From positions 1 to 48,672 of the forward strand of contig JADCJL010000007.1 in the NCBI GenBank assembly GCA_020247055.1: a DNA stretch of 48,672 nt, written 5' to 3'. This document shows, piece after piece, positions 48,669 to 48,672 of the stretch. The notes under the pieces are model-generated. The model had not been told where the DNA came from. It did no database searches and was given only the letters and a program-made list of their open reading frames with translations. This DNA is from Acidobacteriaceae bacterium. GTDB taxonomy: Bacteria; Acidobacteriota; Terriglobia; Bryobacterales; Bryobacteraceae. Numbering within the stretch: position 1 is the first letter of the stretch; the number at the start of each line of letters is the position of its first letter. Made by a program: the position numbers and the translations under genes.

Positions 48669-48672
48669 ATGC

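Overview
This window is a gene-dense, very GC-rich stretch from what looks like an Acidobacteriota chromosome, most likely the Bryobacterales/Solibacter group. The reasons are four large Oar-like TonB-dependent receptors with an N-terminal carboxypeptidase-regulatory domain, a cytochrome/quinoprotein pair, a membrane regulator typical of this group, and a DUF1592/DUF1552 pair. No rRNA, tRNA, CRISPR array, transposase or prophage gene was recognised. LAYOUT. 1-14 kb: a truncated TonB receptor (-), a diheme cytochrome c and PQQ-type dehydrogenase operon (+), a transmembrane one-component regulator (-) divergent from a 1258-aa TonB receptor (+), a beta-lactamase-fold hydrolase (-), and a further TonB receptor (-). 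14-22 kb: fatty acid hydroxylase-type membrane protein, enolase-superfamily enzyme, esterase, a fourth TonB receptor and an ABC-F ATPase, all (+). 22-26 kb: a SNF2 helicase and SWIM zinc-finger operon (-). 26-33 kb: two O-methyltransferases, then a DUF1592 cytochrome, DUF1552 and sulfatase operon (+). 33-38 kb: a five-gene operon (-) of SDR, cupin, glycosyltransferase and two leucine-rich-repeat proteins. 38-43 kb: pdxH, a hybrid histidine kinase, response regulator and DUF2959 lipoprotein operon (-), and a divergent sigma-54 activator (+). 42.8-48.7 kb: an operon (-) for a NapC/CymA-like hexaheme quinol oxidase, an OmcA/MtrC-like decaheme lipoprotein, an MtrA/DmsE-like decaheme cytochrome and an MtrB/PioB-like outer-membrane barrel. 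HOW IT WORKS TOGETHER. The last operon is the strongest system here: it encodes, in order, every step needed to carry electrons from the quinone pool across the periplasm and outer membrane to an extracellular acceptor, the logic of Shewanella CymA-MtrCAB, with 26 visible heme motifs in three cytochromes. A sigma-54 response regulator gene converges on it and is divergent from a hybrid kinase. SECOND LARGE SIGNAL. The plus strand is G-rich over roughly 1-10 kb and C-rich from about 14 kb to the end whichever strand the genes lie on. This is the pattern expected at a replication terminus. The switch falls around a compositionally neutral TonB receptor gene and the 700-bp gene-free gap beside it.
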